Assembly: GCA_031424145.1 (NCBI GenBank)
Contig: JANPGV010000284.1
Coordinates: 1-7,846, forward strand
From: JAENVT01 sp031424145
GTDB lineage: Bacteria > Actinomycetota > Acidimicrobiia > Acidimicrobiales > Ilumatobacteraceae
DNA length: 7,846 nucleotides
Reading direction: 5' to 3'
A model generated the notes under the pieces. That model was given only the letters and a program-made list of their open reading frames with translations, was not told where the DNA came from and did not search any database. The stretch's first letter is position 1, and each line of letters begins with the position of its first letter. Below, piece after piece: positions 7,801 to 7,846 of this stretch. The position numbers and the translations under genes are program-made.

Positions 7801-7846
7801 CGTCGGAAGGCCGACGATGGCGGCGATCGTGGCGACGGCAGCGAAC
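4837..7846 (-). CDS. Transmembrane LysM-BTAD regulator (SARP-like winged helix), N-terminus beyond the right edge
   Basis: The stop is TAG at 4837-4839. The first ATG in the window is at 7746 (969 residues), but the frame stays open through 33 more codons to the edge and encodes a hydrophobic segment (VATIAAIVGLPTLLWAAA), so the gene probably starts outside. Counting from the 7746 Met: membrane helices at about 32-52 and 82-103; LysM 1 at about 147-205 (VKRGDSIWAIAERF); LysM 2 at about 226-283 (VVNGDSYWAIAEHH); a Pro/Ser/Thr linker at 284-345; a helix at about 362-378 followed by SRRRQQLR; a long middle region at 381-718; a SARP-like winged helix at about 721-810 (QLLGPVAVQ, then SKAQELVVWLSQHRRRPTRTS); and a BTAD helical domain to about 965. 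LysM binds N-acetylglucosamine glycans such as peptidoglycan; winged helix plus BTAD modules bind DNA and activate transcription. The gene converges on the CAP gene with a 10-base gap. Targets and ligand are unknown. Confidence 0.88.
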   Translation of the reverse strand, partial: FAAVATIAAIVGLPTLLWAAAVQRFHHVSPLHGMSAPWRWSIEDMRSWGRRLTEGLDSSTALVDMFFRLALIIGWVCAAVVLYTVIDEMVFQLRHGMPSARHHHLAGLGPLGRKLATMLVAVLPLAVTATPTLGGLRVARAVAGVVQQPAADLPEPTATEVAIRSPAGTTTSAPGNGWSVVEVKRGDSIWAIAERFADGGNVAALADQIVAANVGTVMNDGHRFSTPALIEPGWLLNVPVAIAPSLAVAVDPLQATGDYIVVNGDSYWAIAEHHLDAASNDADIAVYTAELVQMNAPRLGYSNEKMLRPGDVLQLAPVTPTPAGFPAVVDVPAVIVPVDAVAVLPSPADTEPVSVEPPTPAPPSTTASPIPPASASSVDALLDNWSNEGAPIKRGLAAAVLLSGGALAALGSRRRQQLRSAHVGGRLSTPTVEAIETETLLRSLTPPDQLARIDLALRCAAPHLARQNARVLAAEVAEDGEIRLYTDRPAMLIAEHWIVDVEAGAWRLPATVTLAELARCTQSAGQPCPAIVHLGESAGGQIFVDLEAVGVLSIDAAPAVAASIVRCAATSLAVSPFAESSRVFTVGIETEADLGNPCVESHASLIAAVDAVTSTVGSITTATSGDTTTFALRATARGGEAWEPSLLLAIGVDDPAELAPLVWRAGAGGRGIGVMIDRPVIGCGALLRAVDHDFVLEPLGRRVSPVGLSAADVSAVADLLDAAERPVVADHREVEVVEPVTGAAVEFASRRHAIVVQLLGPVAVQSADGDLVGFDRSKAQELVVWLSQHRRRPTRTSARTALWDLAVRDATFSNVVSDARRSMAKVVTPPGGQEWIARTMNEELPLHDLVVSDVELLADRVAAARCYQPLAAIAILRPGVALIQGMPFAGTSYLWPDAEGLTSALILLATSAAAELAAHYLAIGDIDGVFWATGQGLKVLAGHEELIALRMRAHAHRGDLAGVRSEWDSYERAINADAWAAAQPSPKLVDLRRELLSPTLAS
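7747..7843 (-). other. In-frame upstream extension encoding an extra membrane helix of the LysM-BTAD protein
   Basis: Read on the minus strand in the frame of the large gene, this stretch has no stop and gives AAVATIAAIVGLPTLLWAAA, then the more polar VQRFHHVSPLHG before the Met at 7746. The bases just before that ATG (GCCTCTTCATGGG on the coding strand) hold no purine-rich ribosome site, which argues against initiation there. The hydrophobic composition resembles the first helix at the N-terminus of related actinobacterial LysM-BTAD proteins, as I recall them. Confidence 0.7.

Noticed and set aside
5586..7846. LysM protein as a peptidoglycan hydrolase
   Set aside because: No NlpC/P60, glucosaminidase, lysozyme-like or peptidase motif is present. 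The C-terminus is a winged-helix/BTAD module and a basic membrane helix flank places it in the cytoplasm.
1..7846. CRISPR array, tRNA, rRNA, insertion sequence or prophage attachment site
   Set aside because: No regularly spaced direct repeats, cloverleaf, transposase motifs or terminal inverted repeats were found on reading both strands.

Overview
The window is GC-rich by eye, densely coding, with GTG starts and overlapping genes. This and the gene families (a LysM/BTAD membrane regulator, and secreted proteins with DTR-motif repeats) point to a high-GC actinobacterium. An Acidimicrobiia-type organism such as an Ilumatobacter relative would fit, but that is an inference from protein style, not a placement.

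Left block (2..3012, plus strand): a tightly packed operon whose start lies off the left edge. It holds the C-terminal tail of one GT4-like glycosyltransferase, a complete GT4 glycosyltransferase, and two successive kinase-fold proteins of the APH/choline kinase type. The reading frames overlap by 4, 17 and 7 bases, so translation is probably coupled. Two glycosyltransferases plus two small-molecule kinases suggest assembly or modification of a cell-surface or secreted glycan; no substrate can be read from the sequence.

Middle (3013..4826, plus strand): a 149-base non-coding leader with a weak terminator candidate and several possible stems, then a secreted 554-residue protein. It has a signal peptide, three tandem repeats of about 121 residues marked by a D-T/S-R-S motif, a proline-rich linker and a C-terminal CAP (SCP/PR-1-like) domain.

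Right block (4837 to the right edge, minus strand): one very large gene, convergent with the CAP gene and separated from it by only 10 bases. It encodes a membrane protein with an outside-facing segment carrying two LysM domains, a transmembrane helix, a long cytoplasmic middle region and a C-terminal winged-helix plus BTAD activator module. The first ATG in the window (7746) is probably not the true start: the frame stays open to the window edge and encodes a further hydrophobic segment.

No tRNA, rRNA, CRISPR array, insertion sequence or attachment site was seen. The most interesting object is the LysM/BTAD protein, which looks like a transmembrane one-component regulator that could link the state of the cell wall to transcription.
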